57,108 nt of DNA from CAZODA01 sp964578485 (lineage in GTDB: Bacteria > Bacteroidota > Bacteroidia > Bacteroidales > Marinilabiliaceae), in NCBI GenBank assembly GCA_964578485.1, contig CAZODA010000020.1, positions 1-57,108 of the forward strand, read 5' to 3'. The notes under the pieces are model-generated. The model did not search any database. It saw nothing but the letters and a program-made list of their open reading frames with translations, and was not told where the DNA came from. Made by a program: the position numbers and the translations under genes. Shown here one piece after another: positions 8,246-17,954 of the stretch (its first letter is position 1; every line of letters starts with the position of its first letter).

Positions 8246-9325
8246 TTATAAAAATCTAACACTTCTATATTTTTTTTCTTTCTTTTCAAATGATAAATCA
8301 AAAACATATGCAACCATTATTTCATGACTGCCATTACTTCCTGCCCTTGCAAGGCGTGAAGTAGTGATATCGTAACTATACCCAATTTTTAATCCTCCCG
8401 GCAATTCTAATCCTAAAAGAACTATCACTGCATCTTGCAATCTGTAAGTGAGCCCTCCCCAATATTTTTTCTTGAATGTAACATTCATGTTAAGGTCAAG
8501 TTGCCATGAATTCCCTGAATTTTTCAGAAAAAATGAAGGTTGTAACTCAATTGGCGCTTCATAAAGAAGCCGGGTATAACCTGCCGTCAAAAAAAAAGAA
8601 CGTGGTATATATACGTTTAACTGTTCATTAAAGTTTGGTTTTGGTTCAAATAAATGCAAAATTGATATTCCTGCATAATAATTAGGGCTTCTAAACCATG
8701 CACCAACTCCGGCATCCAAAGCAGATCCGTTTTCTTCTGTCATTGAAATTAAAGGATCATCATTATTATGATAGCTACCACCACCGGGATTTAATATGAC
8801 TTTGCTTCCGTCAAAAACTGAATTTATTATACCCAGATTTAACCCGACACTTAGCCTGCCATCCCCAATAAAATAACTTTGTGCTATGGACCCTTGTATG
8901 GTTATGTTACGAAAAAAACCAATTTCATCATTCATAACAACTAAACCAACACCTCCCGGATTTCCAAATAAATTTCGCAGGCCCATGTCGGCACCAACAA
9001 CCGTTGTTCGTGGCGCCCCTATTAAACCAACCCACTGATGACGATCAACTGCCACCAAGTTTATTCTTCCTGTACTCCCGGCAAATCCGGGATTTACTAC
9101 CAATGGATTAAACATATTCTGGCTGAACTGTGGCTCCATTTGGGAGTATCCGGGTAAAGGGAGGCAAAGTAAAATAAATATTGCAATAATCCATATTTTG
9201 AAAAACTGAGAAAAATAACTTATTCCTTGCAATCTTCTTTTTTGCAAAAAAATGCTTTTTACAAAAAACAAATATGGAACTTGCTTCAAAGAGCGTTTTA
9301 TTTTATTCATTAAAACTAAAACCAT
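8246..9325 (-). CDS. porP: PorP/SprF-family type IX secretion outer-membrane protein
   Basis: This is an outer-membrane beta-barrel of the PorP/SprF family, associated with the T9SS ring and cell-surface attachment. The family hallmark follows the signal peptide: QFSQNMFNPLVVNPGFAGS, then repeated amphipathic strands to the C-terminus. The frame opens at an ATG at 9325, but the hydrophobic signal core (FKIWIIAIFILLCLPLPGYS) starts only about residue 43, so that start leaves an unusually long basic lead. A TTG at 9230-9232 (residue 32) would give a normal 31-residue signal peptide. I keep the ATG but regard the TTG as possible. It is directly upstream of gldK, as in porPKLMN operons. Confidence 0.87.
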   Translation of the reverse strand: MVLVLMNKIKRSLKQVPYLFFVKSIFLQKRRLQGISYFSQFFKIWIIAIFILLCLPLPGYSQMEPQFSQNMFNPLVVNPGFAGSTGRINLVAVDRHQWVGLIGAPRTTVVGADMGLRNLFGNPGGVGLVVMNDEIGFFRNITIQGSIAQSYFIGDGRLSVGLNLGIINSVFDGSKVILNPGGGSYHNNDDPLISMTEENGSALDAGVGAWFRSPNYYAGISILHLFEPKPNFNEQLNVYIPRSFFLTAGYTRLLYEAPIELQPSFFLKNSGNSWQLDLNMNVTFKKKYWGGLTYRLQDAVIVLLGLELPGGLKIGYSYDITTSRLARAGSNGSHEIMVAYVFDLSFEKKEKKYRSVRFL

Positions 9326-9380
9326 ATACTAATTTAAACAATCAAAGGTTTCATTTTTTTCTGTTTTACTTTTAATAATA

Positions 9381-10562
9381 TTATGTTATTTCATCTTTGC
9401 TTCTGTACTTTAAATAAAAGCGCCACCATTTATCGGGAAACTCATTTTTTAATGCCTTCTTGTAATCTTCCTGTCTGCACGCCATTAAAACATTTCCCTG
9501 TGCTGATGGAACCTCCATCCACCACCTGTTATTATTTATGTTTTTAAAAAACTTTAGTCCTTCTTCCATACCTTCAAAGGCAACTATCTGCATTTTATAT
9601 TCATCCGACGAACGATAGGGGTAGTCTTGTTCCCTGCCACACATGCCATCCAAAAAATGCCAGATCATTTCGCCTCCAAGTAAATAATTATTGTTATTTC
9701 CTTTTTCGTCTTCAGGAACTTCAAATAAAGCGGCTACTTTCATTTGATCGCTATAGCCGGCATATCTCCATATTCGGCAAGCTTCATGAGGTTCTATGCC
9801 ATGTGGCGACTTAACATTTTGATCAAACTGGGGTTGATCTTTTAGGACTCTGTAATCCATACTAAAGAGATTTGAGTCGCGCAGGATCACTTCTGTTTGT
9901 TCAATTCCAAAGCCTCTTATATCGCCGAGACGAACAATGTCGTAAAACTTATCCTTCAAAAATTTTTCTTGGGCATGGGTCATTAAATATTTCTGAACGC
10001 CAAATAATACTAATTCTTCCGGAATTGGACCTCCGGAATTTATCAGGTAACTCAACCAGCTACGTGATGAAAAGTCTTCGCTATAAATATCTATATCGGC
10101 CATTGCATCTGCTATGGCTATGTTTGGAGCCTGTTCGGCTTGTTTTTCATTTATCATACCCTGATAAATGGGGAATGTTAAATCCTGGGATCCTCCCAAT
10201 ATTATAATAACAGTATTTTGATTGCAAATATAATTTGTTACTTCTCTGAGTGCTTGATATCTGTCGTTTAAATTACTGCCGCGAATATTTCCAAGGTCTG
10301 CAATTTTAAGCGTTGATCCAAAGGACCTGAGAGAATAAAGCCAAGATCTAATTTTATCAGGTGCTGAAAGACAATCAATATTATCGACACCATTTCGGGA
10401 TTCGGGTACTCCTATTATTACAACATCATAATTAAAGTTTCTGAACCAATCTTCTTTACCGTTAAAAAAAGAAACTGATGCACCTAAAAAATCATCAGAT
10501 AAAATGTTCTGATATTTTCCGGGACTATTATTATATTTTTCAAAATAATGAACAATTTCCAC
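9381..10562 (-). CDS. Arginase/formimidoylglutamase-fold protein, metal ligands degenerate
   Basis: The 393-residue protein has the ureohydrolase fold used by arginase, agmatinase and formimidoylglutamase, which hydrolyse guanidino or formimino groups with two Mn ions. The three metal-binding motifs are recognisable but altered. GGxHS is GGSQD at 123-127, DxHxD is DAMAD at 152-156, and SxDxD is SMDYR at 234-238. Both histidines and one aspartate are therefore lost, so ordinary hydrolase activity is unlikely. It sits 11 bp downstream of topA and 55 bp upstream of porP in the T9SS operon. A structural or regulatory role connected to secretion is an inference from that position only. Confidence 0.75.
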   Translation of the reverse strand: MEIVHYFEKYNNSPGKYQNILSDDFLGASVSFFNGKEDWFRNFNYDVVIIGVPESRNGVDNIDCLSAPDKIRSWLYSLRSFGSTLKIADLGNIRGSNLNDRYQALREVTNYICNQNTVIIILGGSQDLTFPIYQGMINEKQAEQAPNIAIADAMADIDIYSEDFSSRSWLSYLINSGGPIPEELVLFGVQKYLMTHAQEKFLKDKFYDIVRLGDIRGFGIEQTEVILRDSNLFSMDYRVLKDQPQFDQNVKSPHGIEPHEACRIWRYAGYSDQMKVAALFEVPEDEKGNNNNYLLGGEMIWHFLDGMCGREQDYPYRSSDEYKMQIVAFEGMEEGLKFFKNINNNRWWMEVPSAQGNVLMACRQEDYKKALKNEFPDKWWRFYLKYRSKDEIT

Positions 10563-10573
10563 TTAAAATTATT

Positions 10574-13009
10574 TTAACTTTTTTTTGTTGTTCCCTTTTT
10601 TGCTGCCGGCTTTTTTGTCGTCGTTTTTTTTGTGCCGCCAGCACCGGATTTTCCCTGCTTTTTAGATGGGGAAGCTTTCTTCCCTTTTTTATCTGCTTCA
10701 GTTATTAGTTTAAGGCAATCCTCTAATGTTAGCTCTTCGGCATTAGTGCTTTTCGGAATCCTGTAATTTTTTCCTTTAAAAGCTATATAAGGACCCCAAC
10801 GGCCTTGCAATATAAACAGCTCCGGTTCTTTGTCAAACGATTTAATTAATTTTTTATTGTCTCTTTCTCTTTTTTCTTCAATCAGTTCAATAGCTCTTTC
10901 TAAAGTTATTTCCATAGGATCATCTACATCTTTTTTGAGCGAAGCAAATTTCCCGTCGTGTCTTACGTAGGGTCCAAATCGTCCAATTCCTACGACTACA
11001 TCTTTATTTTCAAATAGGCCCAAATCTCTGGGTAGTTCAAATAGTTTTAATGCTTCATCGAGTGTAATGGTTTCTATATGTTGTCCTCTGGTGAGTGAAG
11101 CAAAGCTTGGTTTTTCATCATCATTTGATGTGTCTCCCAATTGTGCCATAGGGCCGTAACGTCCTATTCTCACACTAACCTGCTTACCGGTTTTGGGGTC
11201 TTTGCCTAGTATTCTTTCTCCGGTATTTCTGTCGGATTTTTCCAGTGTTTCTTCAACTTGCTTATGGAAGGGCTGATAAAATTTGTCAATAGCTTCATTC
11301 CATACGAGTTTGCCAACTGCAATTAAATCAAATTCTTTTTCAACCCTTGCTGTAAAATCATAATTCACAATATTTGGAAAATATTTTACCAGAAAGTCAT
11401 TTACAACCATGCCAATATCCGTTGAAAAAAGCTTAGACCTTTCAGCGCCGGTAATCTCTTTTTTATTGCTTTTGGAAATTTCCCCATCTGTAAGAGATAA
11501 ATATCTGTATTCCCTGGTAGTGCCCGGACGATCCTCTTTAACAGCGTATCCTCTTTGTTGTATGGTGCTGATGGTGGGGGCATAAGTTGAAGGACGCCCT
11601 ATACCAAGTTCTTCTAATTTACGAACCAAGGTGGCCTCTGAGTAACGTGAGGGCTTTTGAGTCCAGCGTTCTCTTGCCTCCATTAGTTTTAGTATTAAAG
11701 CATCCTTTTCTTTTAATGGAGGAAGCAAGCCGGTAGAGCTGTCTTCGTCCTTTTCATTATCGCTTGATTCGAGATACATCTTTAAAAAACCATCAAATAA
11801 TATAACCTCTCCGGAGCTTTGAAATTTGTATTTGGAATCTTTGATATTTATAGAGACAGTGGTTTTCTCTATGCGAGCATCACTCATCTGACTGGCCATA
11901 GTGCGCTTATAAATCAAGTTGTAAAGCTTCTGTTCTGCAGCACTCCCCGATACTGTTTCTTTGTCGAGATAGGTAGGACGAATGGCCTCATGAGCTTCTT
12001 GGGCTCCCTTGGATTTTGTTACATATTTTCTAACTTTTACATATTCTTCACCCATTTCTTCCTTGATCTGCGCAGCTGCCATTCTTATGGCACTATCGGC
12101 AAGGTTAACAGAATCGGTACGCATATAGGTTATTTTTCCGGCTTCATATAAACGTTGTGCCACAGTCATGGTTTGGGCTACAGAAAAACCAAGCTTGCGA
12201 GAGGCTTCCTGTTGCAGTGTTGAAGTTGTGAATGGAGGAGCAGGACTTTTGGTATAAGGCTTCCTTACAACACTATCGACATGAAATTCTGTGCTGATAC
12301 AAAGCTTTAAAAATTCATAAGCTTCTTTTTCATCTTTAAACCTATGGTTTAAGCTTGCAGAAAATTCATGATGTTTACCATTTTCATCTCTTATCTGAAA
12401 ACGTGCTGTTATACGAAATGAGGATAAAGCTTTAAAATTGAAAATCTCCCTTTCACGCTCAACTAAAAGTCTTACAGCTACTGACTGAACTCTTCCGGCC
12501 GAAAGAGATGGTTTAACTTTTTTCCATAATACCGGAGATAATTCAAAGCCTACTAAACGATCTAAAACACGCCTTGCCTGCTGTGCATCAACAAGGTTTT
12601 TGTTGATGGGCCGTGGATTATCAATTGCTTTAAGAATAGCTTCCTTTGTAATTTCATGAAAGACTATGCGTTTCGTTTTATCCTCATCAAGCTTTAAGGC
12701 CTCAGATAAATGCCAGGCAATTGCTTCTCCTTCACGATCTTCATCAGATGCCAACCATACAGTTTCGTATTCCTTAGCTAAAGACTTCAGTTCTTTAACA
12801 ATGTTTTTTTTGTCGGAAGAAATAACATATTGAGGTTCATAGTTATTTGCAATATCAACACCAAAGTTTTTCTTCTGAAGATCACGGATATGGCCGTAAC
12901 TTGACTTTACAGTAAAACTTTTTCCTAAAAACTTTTCAATAGTTTTTGCCTTTGCAGGCGACTCAACAATTACCAGATTAATGGGTTTTTCTTTCGCTTT
13001 TTGCGTCAT
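10574..13009 (-). CDS. topA: DNA topoisomerase I
   Basis: This type IA topoisomerase relaxes negative supercoils through a transient 5'-phosphotyrosine break. The 811-residue protein begins with a TOPRIM domain (VIVESPAKAKTIEKFLG and the acidic DEDREGEAIAWHL), followed by the active-site region ITYMRTDSVNL, whose Tyr attacks DNA. GIGRPSTYAPTI is conserved further on. The C-terminus has several topoisomerase C-terminal repeats (such as IGRYGPMAQLGD and IGRFGPYVRHDG) where E. coli has zinc ribbons, and ends in a Lys/Ser/Gly/Thr-rich tail that can bind DNA non-specifically. It is the first gene of the run that continues into the T9SS genes. Confidence 0.96.
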   Translation of the reverse strand: MTQKAKEKPINLVIVESPAKAKTIEKFLGKSFTVKSSYGHIRDLQKKNFGVDIANNYEPQYVISSDKKNIVKELKSLAKEYETVWLASDEDREGEAIAWHLSEALKLDEDKTKRIVFHEITKEAILKAIDNPRPINKNLVDAQQARRVLDRLVGFELSPVLWKKVKPSLSAGRVQSVAVRLLVEREREIFNFKALSSFRITARFQIRDENGKHHEFSASLNHRFKDEKEAYEFLKLCISTEFHVDSVVRKPYTKSPAPPFTTSTLQQEASRKLGFSVAQTMTVAQRLYEAGKITYMRTDSVNLADSAIRMAAAQIKEEMGEEYVKVRKYVTKSKGAQEAHEAIRPTYLDKETVSGSAAEQKLYNLIYKRTMASQMSDARIEKTTVSINIKDSKYKFQSSGEVILFDGFLKMYLESSDNEKDEDSSTGLLPPLKEKDALILKLMEARERWTQKPSRYSEATLVRKLEELGIGRPSTYAPTISTIQQRGYAVKEDRPGTTREYRYLSLTDGEISKSNKKEITGAERSKLFSTDIGMVVNDFLVKYFPNIVNYDFTARVEKEFDLIAVGKLVWNEAIDKFYQPFHKQVEETLEKSDRNTGERILGKDPKTGKQVSVRIGRYGPMAQLGDTSNDDEKPSFASLTRGQHIETITLDEALKLFELPRDLGLFENKDVVVGIGRFGPYVRHDGKFASLKKDVDDPMEITLERAIELIEEKRERDNKKLIKSFDKEPELFILQGRWGPYIAFKGKNYRIPKSTNAEELTLEDCLKLITEADKKGKKASPSKKQGKSGAGGTKKTTTKKPAAKKGTTKKS

Positions 13010-13420
13010 TTGTAAATTCTTAAAATCATAATTATTTTTCAGAGCAAGTAAATGGAATTGAGTATATGATAATTTCCTTAAATCCTCTTTTACTCAATAA
13101 CAAAAGATTCTTTGCCGGTGTTTTGTTTCAAACAAGCTTTTGACCGATTAAATAACAAGTCGTTCTATTTAACTTAACAAAATTAATTATGAATATAATT
13201 AATCGGCAAATTTATAAAATAATGTTTTACTACTTCAAATATTTTGGGCAGTTTAAATTTCTTAACAATTTTAAAGCATTAAAAAAACATCGAAAAAAAT
13301 CAATTACTAATGTAAATCCCATTGGAATAGTGTTTTTTATTTTCCTAATTTTTATTTTTTTTAGTAGTCTTGAGTTGAAAATATAGTAATAAAATAATTA
13401 TTTTTGAAAAAACATATATT
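13010..13420. other. Divergent intergenic region topA / rsgA
   Basis: This 411-bp, very AT-rich gap separates divergent genes. A 65-codon plus-strand frame at 13189-13386 is composed mostly of Phe, Ile, Lys and Asn, with no recognisable domain, and I treat it as chance. I see no strong hairpin or RNA gene. Confidence 0.5.
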
Positions 13421-14350
13421 TTGAAAAAGGGTGTTGTCATAAAATCGACCGGTAGTTGGCATACAGTAAGAGACGATCAGGGGAATATTGTTCCTTGTCG
13501 CATAAGAGGAAAATTTCGATTGGAATCGATTAAGAACACTAATCCTGTTGCTGTTGGTGATCGTGTGACATTTATAATAGAAGATGCATCAACAAACGAA
13601 GGTGTAATAACAGGATTGGAGGAGCGAAAAAATTATATTATCCGTCGTTCAACAAATCTGTCGAAGCAATCCCAGATACTTGCTGCAAATATTGATCAGG
13701 CTATACTTTTGATAACAATAAATTATCCATTGACCACTAGCTTGTTTATTGATCGCTTCCTTGCATCTGCTGAAGCTTTTAGAGTTCCCGTAGTTTTACT
13801 TTTTAATAAAACAGATCGTTATAATGAGTCTCAGCTATCCCAAATGCAACATTTAATATCAATTTATGAAAAAATTGGATATCAATGTTTAGCTCTATCG
13901 GCAAAAACACAAAATAATTTCGATGAGGTGAAAGAAATATTAAAAGATAAAGTTACCCTGATTGCAGGGCATTCGGGAGTTGGCAAAAGTACTCTTATAA
14001 ATCGACTTGAACCGGGGCTGGAGCTTAGGACAAAAGAAATATCCAAAATACATGAAACAGGAATGCATACTACTACCTTTGCTGAGATGCATCCTTTTTC
14101 TTTCGGTGGATATATAATTGACACTCCCGGAATAAGAGGTTTTGGATTAGTTATGATAGAAAAAGAAGAGCTGTTTCATTTCTTTAAGGAAATTTTTGTA
14201 GAATCTGATAAATGTCGATTTTATAATTGTACTCATTTACACGAACCGGGATGTGCCGTTAAGGAAGCTGTTGAAAGTAATAGAATTTCATTGGAAAGAT
14301 ATAATAGCTATGTTAGTATTTTTTTGGATAAAGATGAAAAATATAGATAA
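13421..14350 (+). CDS. rsgA: Ribosome small-subunit-dependent GTPase RsgA
   Basis: This circularly permuted GTPase helps late 30S subunit maturation. The 309-residue protein has an N-terminal OB-fold, then the G motifs in permuted order: NKTD (G4) around residue 130, GHSGVGKSTLINRL (G1) near 184, and DTPGIRGFG (G3) near 240. A C-terminal zinc site has the spacing Cys-x4-Cys-x-His...Cys in CRFYNCTHLHEPGC. The start is a TTG at 13421 directly before KKGVVIKSTG, which fits the family N-terminus; no nearby ATG does. It is followed 9 bp later by a histidine kinase gene and may share its transcript. Confidence 0.93.
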   Translation: MKKGVVIKSTGSWHTVRDDQGNIVPCRIRGKFRLESIKNTNPVAVGDRVTFIIEDASTNEGVITGLEERKNYIIRRSTNLSKQSQILAANIDQAILLITINYPLTTSLFIDRFLASAEAFRVPVVLLFNKTDRYNESQLSQMQHLISIYEKIGYQCLALSAKTQNNFDEVKEILKDKVTLIAGHSGVGKSTLINRLEPGLELRTKEISKIHETGMHTTTFAEMHPFSFGGYIIDTPGIRGFGLVMIEKEELFHFFKEIFVESDKCRFYNCTHLHEPGCAVKEAVESNRISLERYNSYVSIFLDKDEKYR

Positions 14351-14359
14351 ATTTACAAT

Positions 14360-16498
14360 ATGAAAAAAACCATAATCCCTATCATGTATGGACTTTTGAT
14401 ATGTTTAATGCTTTTAAGCTTTAAAGGCCTGTTAAAATTCAATTTTCCTCTTGCTAATAACGCTGTTAATGAGTTGTTTGCAAATAACCCCTTCCTTTTA
14501 TCTTTAATTTTAGCCACTCTTTTTATTATTCTTCTTATACTCATATATTTTGATCATGTACGTAAGAATATAATTAAGAAAAAGAGAATAGTACAATCGG
14601 AACAGGCCCTTAAAAAAGTTCTTTTATTTCTTCCTTCCAACATTGTTTTGTTTAATGAAAGCGGTATCTTGAAGCTTATCAACAGAGCATCTGAGAGCTT
14701 GTTTAAAATTGAAGATGCATATTTGTTACAGGATACAAAATTTGATGAAGATCAGTTATTTCAACATTTCAAGATAATAGATAAGAAGGAGGTGGCAACA
14801 AATGGAACTCGTTATATTGTTACTGATAATACAGATGCCGAAAGAGTCTTTCTTAAAGAACGTATTCCTTTTTATAATCAATCAGTAAAATATATTATTG
14901 AGACTTATCAAGAATTAACTCCTTTTATTCATCATTCTTCTTCGGATCTCAGCCCTCAGCAAACCGAATTTATTGCTAATATAAGTCATGAATTAAGGAC
15001 GCCCTTGAATGGTATTATTGGAATGACCGATTTAATGCTGAATTCTGATGAATTAACATCTAAGGCAAAGGAAATGACAAATGTTGCAAAACGATCTGCC
15101 GAAACATTATTGTCGCTTATTAATGATATTCTCAACTTCAGCAAATTACAAGCAGGCAAATTTGAGATAGAATCTTTTTCTTTTAATCTCGACAAGGAAG
15201 TTAACGATGTTATTGATGAGTGTGTACCTTTAGCTAAGGAAAAGAAGATTACGATAATCAAGGATTTCAAAAAACCCTTGCCTGAGGATTTTATTGGTGA
15301 TCCTTTACGTATTAGACAGGTATTTATTAATTTATTGCATAATGCCATAAAGTTTACCCCTTATGGAAAAATAATGGTTGCTTCCGAAGCCGATAAAACA
15401 GTAAATGGTGAGCCTGCCATCCGCTTTAGCATTATCGACAGTGGTATAGGAATTTGCCCAGAAAAGCTTTCTGTTCTTTTTGAGCCTTTTTCACAGGTCG
15501 ATACTTCACCTTCGCGAGAATATGGGGGTACGGGAATGGGGGCTACAATATGCAAGCAATTGATACAACTGATGGGTGGAGAGATATGGGCTGATAGTCC
15601 CAGTGGCTATTCAAAAGACCCTGATCTTCCGGGTACTATAATATCTTTCACTCTTCCTTTAAAAACTAAAAGGCATCAAAAAAACTTAGATTTTTCGAAT
15701 ATTTATTCTTATGCGCAAATTAAAATATTGATTATTACCGATGATTCTGTTAATGTTAAGGCTCTAAAGAGGAATCTTATCTCGATAGGAACAGATTTTG
15801 ATATTGCCACTCCTACCAATGATACTATTGAAAGGCTGAAAGAAAACAAATATTATCATTTACTGATAATAGACCATCGCTTTGATCTCAACGGTATTAG
15901 TTTCCTTCAGGCTTTACATAGTCATTATTTGCATGTTGAATATTTGATCTTCTTACAAAGCAATGATTTTCGTGTAACCAATACAAAACTTGCACATCGA
16001 CTTGGAGCTGATATCTATTTGCGAAAACCTATCCCATTGCTTACACTTAAAAATGTTATAACATATAATTTTCCAAAATTATCGGAAAGAGAAAAAAATA
16101 AACCCCTATCAATTCCGGATGAAATAATTATTTTACTTATAGAGCCTGATTATTTAAACCAGCAAGTTGCCATTAATATTTTAAAGAAATTAGGGTATAA
16201 AGTTGTTCTTGCAAATGATCGGGATAAGGCTATATCAATAATTAAGTCAGAAGAGATACATTTAATTTTGTTGGACGAATTCTTGCCCTTATCAGAATCT
16301 GTTGATTTTATACGTCAATTAAAGAATGTCAGCAATGATATCCCGATATTGTTAAGCTTGCAAAAGGAAATTAACAATAAAGTTTTTAAACAATACCAAG
16401 AGGCAGGTGTTTCCGATTTTATTGTTAAACCAATTCATCGTGAATCGGTTTATCAGGCTACTTTAAATTGGGGATTTGATAATTTGCAAGAGGAATAA
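14360..16498 (+). CDS. Hybrid sensor histidine kinase with two receiver domains
   Basis: This is a membrane hybrid histidine kinase of 712 residues. Two hydrophobic helices near residues 5-25 and 48-68 are followed by a PAS-like segment (about 80-190). The HisKA domain carries His210 in ISHELRTPLNGIIGM. The HATPase domain carries the N box HNAIKFT and the G boxes IDSGIGI and GGTGMGATICKQLI. Receiver 1 (about 455-575) keeps the acidic pair TDDS, an Asp in IIDHRF and a Lys in LRKP. Receiver 2 (about 590-712) keeps Asp in LLDEFLP and Lys in VKPI, but its acidic pair is IEP. There is no DNA-binding output domain, and no response-regulator gene lies nearby. The signal is unknown. Confidence 0.9.
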   Translation: MKKTIIPIMYGLLICLMLLSFKGLLKFNFPLANNAVNELFANNPFLLSLILATLFIILLILIYFDHVRKNIIKKKRIVQSEQALKKVLLFLPSNIVLFNESGILKLINRASESLFKIEDAYLLQDTKFDEDQLFQHFKIIDKKEVATNGTRYIVTDNTDAERVFLKERIPFYNQSVKYIIETYQELTPFIHHSSSDLSPQQTEFIANISHELRTPLNGIIGMTDLMLNSDELTSKAKEMTNVAKRSAETLLSLINDILNFSKLQAGKFEIESFSFNLDKEVNDVIDECVPLAKEKKITIIKDFKKPLPEDFIGDPLRIRQVFINLLHNAIKFTPYGKIMVASEADKTVNGEPAIRFSIIDSGIGICPEKLSVLFEPFSQVDTSPSREYGGTGMGATICKQLIQLMGGEIWADSPSGYSKDPDLPGTIISFTLPLKTKRHQKNLDFSNIYSYAQIKILIITDDSVNVKALKRNLISIGTDFDIATPTNDTIERLKENKYYHLLIIDHRFDLNGISFLQALHSHYLHVEYLIFLQSNDFRVTNTKLAHRLGADIYLRKPIPLLTLKNVITYNFPKLSEREKNKPLSIPDEIIILLIEPDYLNQQVAINILKKLGYKVVLANDRDKAISIIKSEEIHLILLDEFLPLSESVDFIRQLKNVSNDIPILLSLQKEINNKVFKQYQEAGVSDFIVKPIHRESVYQATLNWGFDNLQEE

Positions 16499-16588
16499 AA
16501 TACATAGCTGTTTGTTTTAATTATTTTAAATGTATTTTGTGAGAAGTAATTCGCATGCCGATATAATGCTTTATGAATTAATAGCATA

Positions 16589-17767
16589 ATGGAATTATAT
16601 AATAGACAAAAATGGTGGAAGTTTCTGTTAATCGTTGGTGCTGCAGTAATTAGCTTGTTTTCGCTTCTTTATACTAATAGATTAAGTGCTGAATTGAAAT
16701 CTGAAGAACAAAAGAAGATGTTAATTTGGGCAGAAGCCAGCCGTTTATTATCGATCGATGCTTCACCCGGCGAAAAAATGTCGCTTTTTACAGAAATTAT
16801 CAGTCAGAATACTACTGTCCCTGTAATTATTACCAATAGTGTTGATAGTATAATAGCTCATCGTAACGTTAATTTATCTAAAAGCAAGCCTGAAAAGGAT
16901 CTTTACAATATGTTGCAAAAGATGAAACGTTATCATGCCCCTTTTCCTGTTGAATTATCTGAAAATGACTTTCAGTATATCTATTATGCTGATTCCACTA
17001 TGCTTATAAAACTGCAATGGTTTCCCATAGTGCAGTTAATTGTTGTTTTTGTTTTTATGTTGGTTGCTTATCTTGGTTTTAGTGTAGCACGGCAATTAGA
17101 ACAGGATCAGGTATGGGTGGGTATGGCCCGTGAAACTGCCCATCAATTGGGAACCCCAACTACTTCGTTACTTGGCTGGATTGATGTATTGGCACTTAGA
17201 AATACTGATCCTAAGCTTGTCAATGAAATTCGTTTCGATGTTAAACGTTTACAAACTATTACTTCGAGGTTTTCAAAAATTGGATCAAGGCCACAACTTG
17301 AGTATGAAAATATTGTTGAAGTAATTAAAGGGATGATTGATTATTTAAAAAAGAGAAGTTCTGAATTGGTGGTTTTCGATCTTATATATATTACCCAGGA
17401 AACTATGCTGATTCCTATAAGCCGTCCGCTATTTGAATGGGTAATAGAAAATCTGTGTAAAAATGCCATTGATGCAATGAAGGGAGAGGGGAAAATCACT
17501 ATTACTATTGAGAGACAAAAGGAACAAGCTGTCATAAATATTACTGATAATGGTAAAGGAATGGCAAGGACTGTTCAGAAAACTGTGTTTAAACCGGGAT
17601 ATTCAACTAAAGCAAGGGGATGGGGACTGGGACTTACACTTAGTAAAAGAATTATTGAACATTATCATAAAGGAAAAATTTTTATTCTCAGTTCAGTTCC
17701 GGGAAAAGGAACTACATTCAGTATTACGCTTCCTTCATCCGATATAAATGATAAAAACCATGCTTGA
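16589..17767 (+). CDS. Membrane sensor histidine kinase
   Basis: This is a 392-residue membrane histidine kinase. An N-terminal helix (about 10-30) and a second (about 145-165) bracket a periplasmic segment. The HisKA motif is the variant RETAHQLGTPTTSLLGWID with His185, a form common in Bacteroidota kinases. The HATPase domain has NLCKNAIDAM, ITDNGKGM and GWGLGLTLSKRIIEHYHKGK. No receiver domain is fused and no partner regulator is adjacent. It follows the hybrid kinase by 90 bp on the same strand, so the two may work together, but that is inference. Confidence 0.88.
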   Translation: MELYNRQKWWKFLLIVGAAVISLFSLLYTNRLSAELKSEEQKKMLIWAEASRLLSIDASPGEKMSLFTEIISQNTTVPVIITNSVDSIIAHRNVNLSKSKPEKDLYNMLQKMKRYHAPFPVELSENDFQYIYYADSTMLIKLQWFPIVQLIVVFVFMLVAYLGFSVARQLEQDQVWVGMARETAHQLGTPTTSLLGWIDVLALRNTDPKLVNEIRFDVKRLQTITSRFSKIGSRPQLEYENIVEVIKGMIDYLKKRSSELVVFDLIYITQETMLIPISRPLFEWVIENLCKNAIDAMKGEGKITITIERQKEQAVINITDNGKGMARTVQKTVFKPGYSTKARGWGLGLTLSKRIIEHYHKGKIFILSSVPGKGTTFSITLPSSDINDKNHA

Positions 17768-17921
17768 CAGTGATCTGTAATAAGCCGATTTTTGAACCAC
17801 AAATGCAGTCAGGTAAAAAGAAAAATTATAATTAAAGAAATTAAATATTGTAACATTTGTTCAATTTGTTATAATATCTATAAATTTTACAGGTTTTTTT
17901 TCCATGCAACTTATATTTTTA

Positions 17922-17929
17922 TAACTTTG
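17922..17929 (+). promoter_or_regulatory. -7 element for yceD-rpmF-fabH
   Basis: TAACTTTG matches TAnnTTTG exactly and lies 25 bp before the GTG start at 17955. A GGAGG ribosome-binding site at 17943-17947, spaced 7 nt, supports that GTG. Confidence 0.6.
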
Positions 17930-17954
17930 CACCGTTTTTATCGGAGGCATAATT

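Noticed and set aside
13189..13386. 65-codon open frame on the plus strand between topA and rsgA
   Set aside because: Composition is dominated by Phe, Ile, Lys and Asn as expected of AT-rich non-coding DNA; there is no domain, and no convincing ribosome-binding site.
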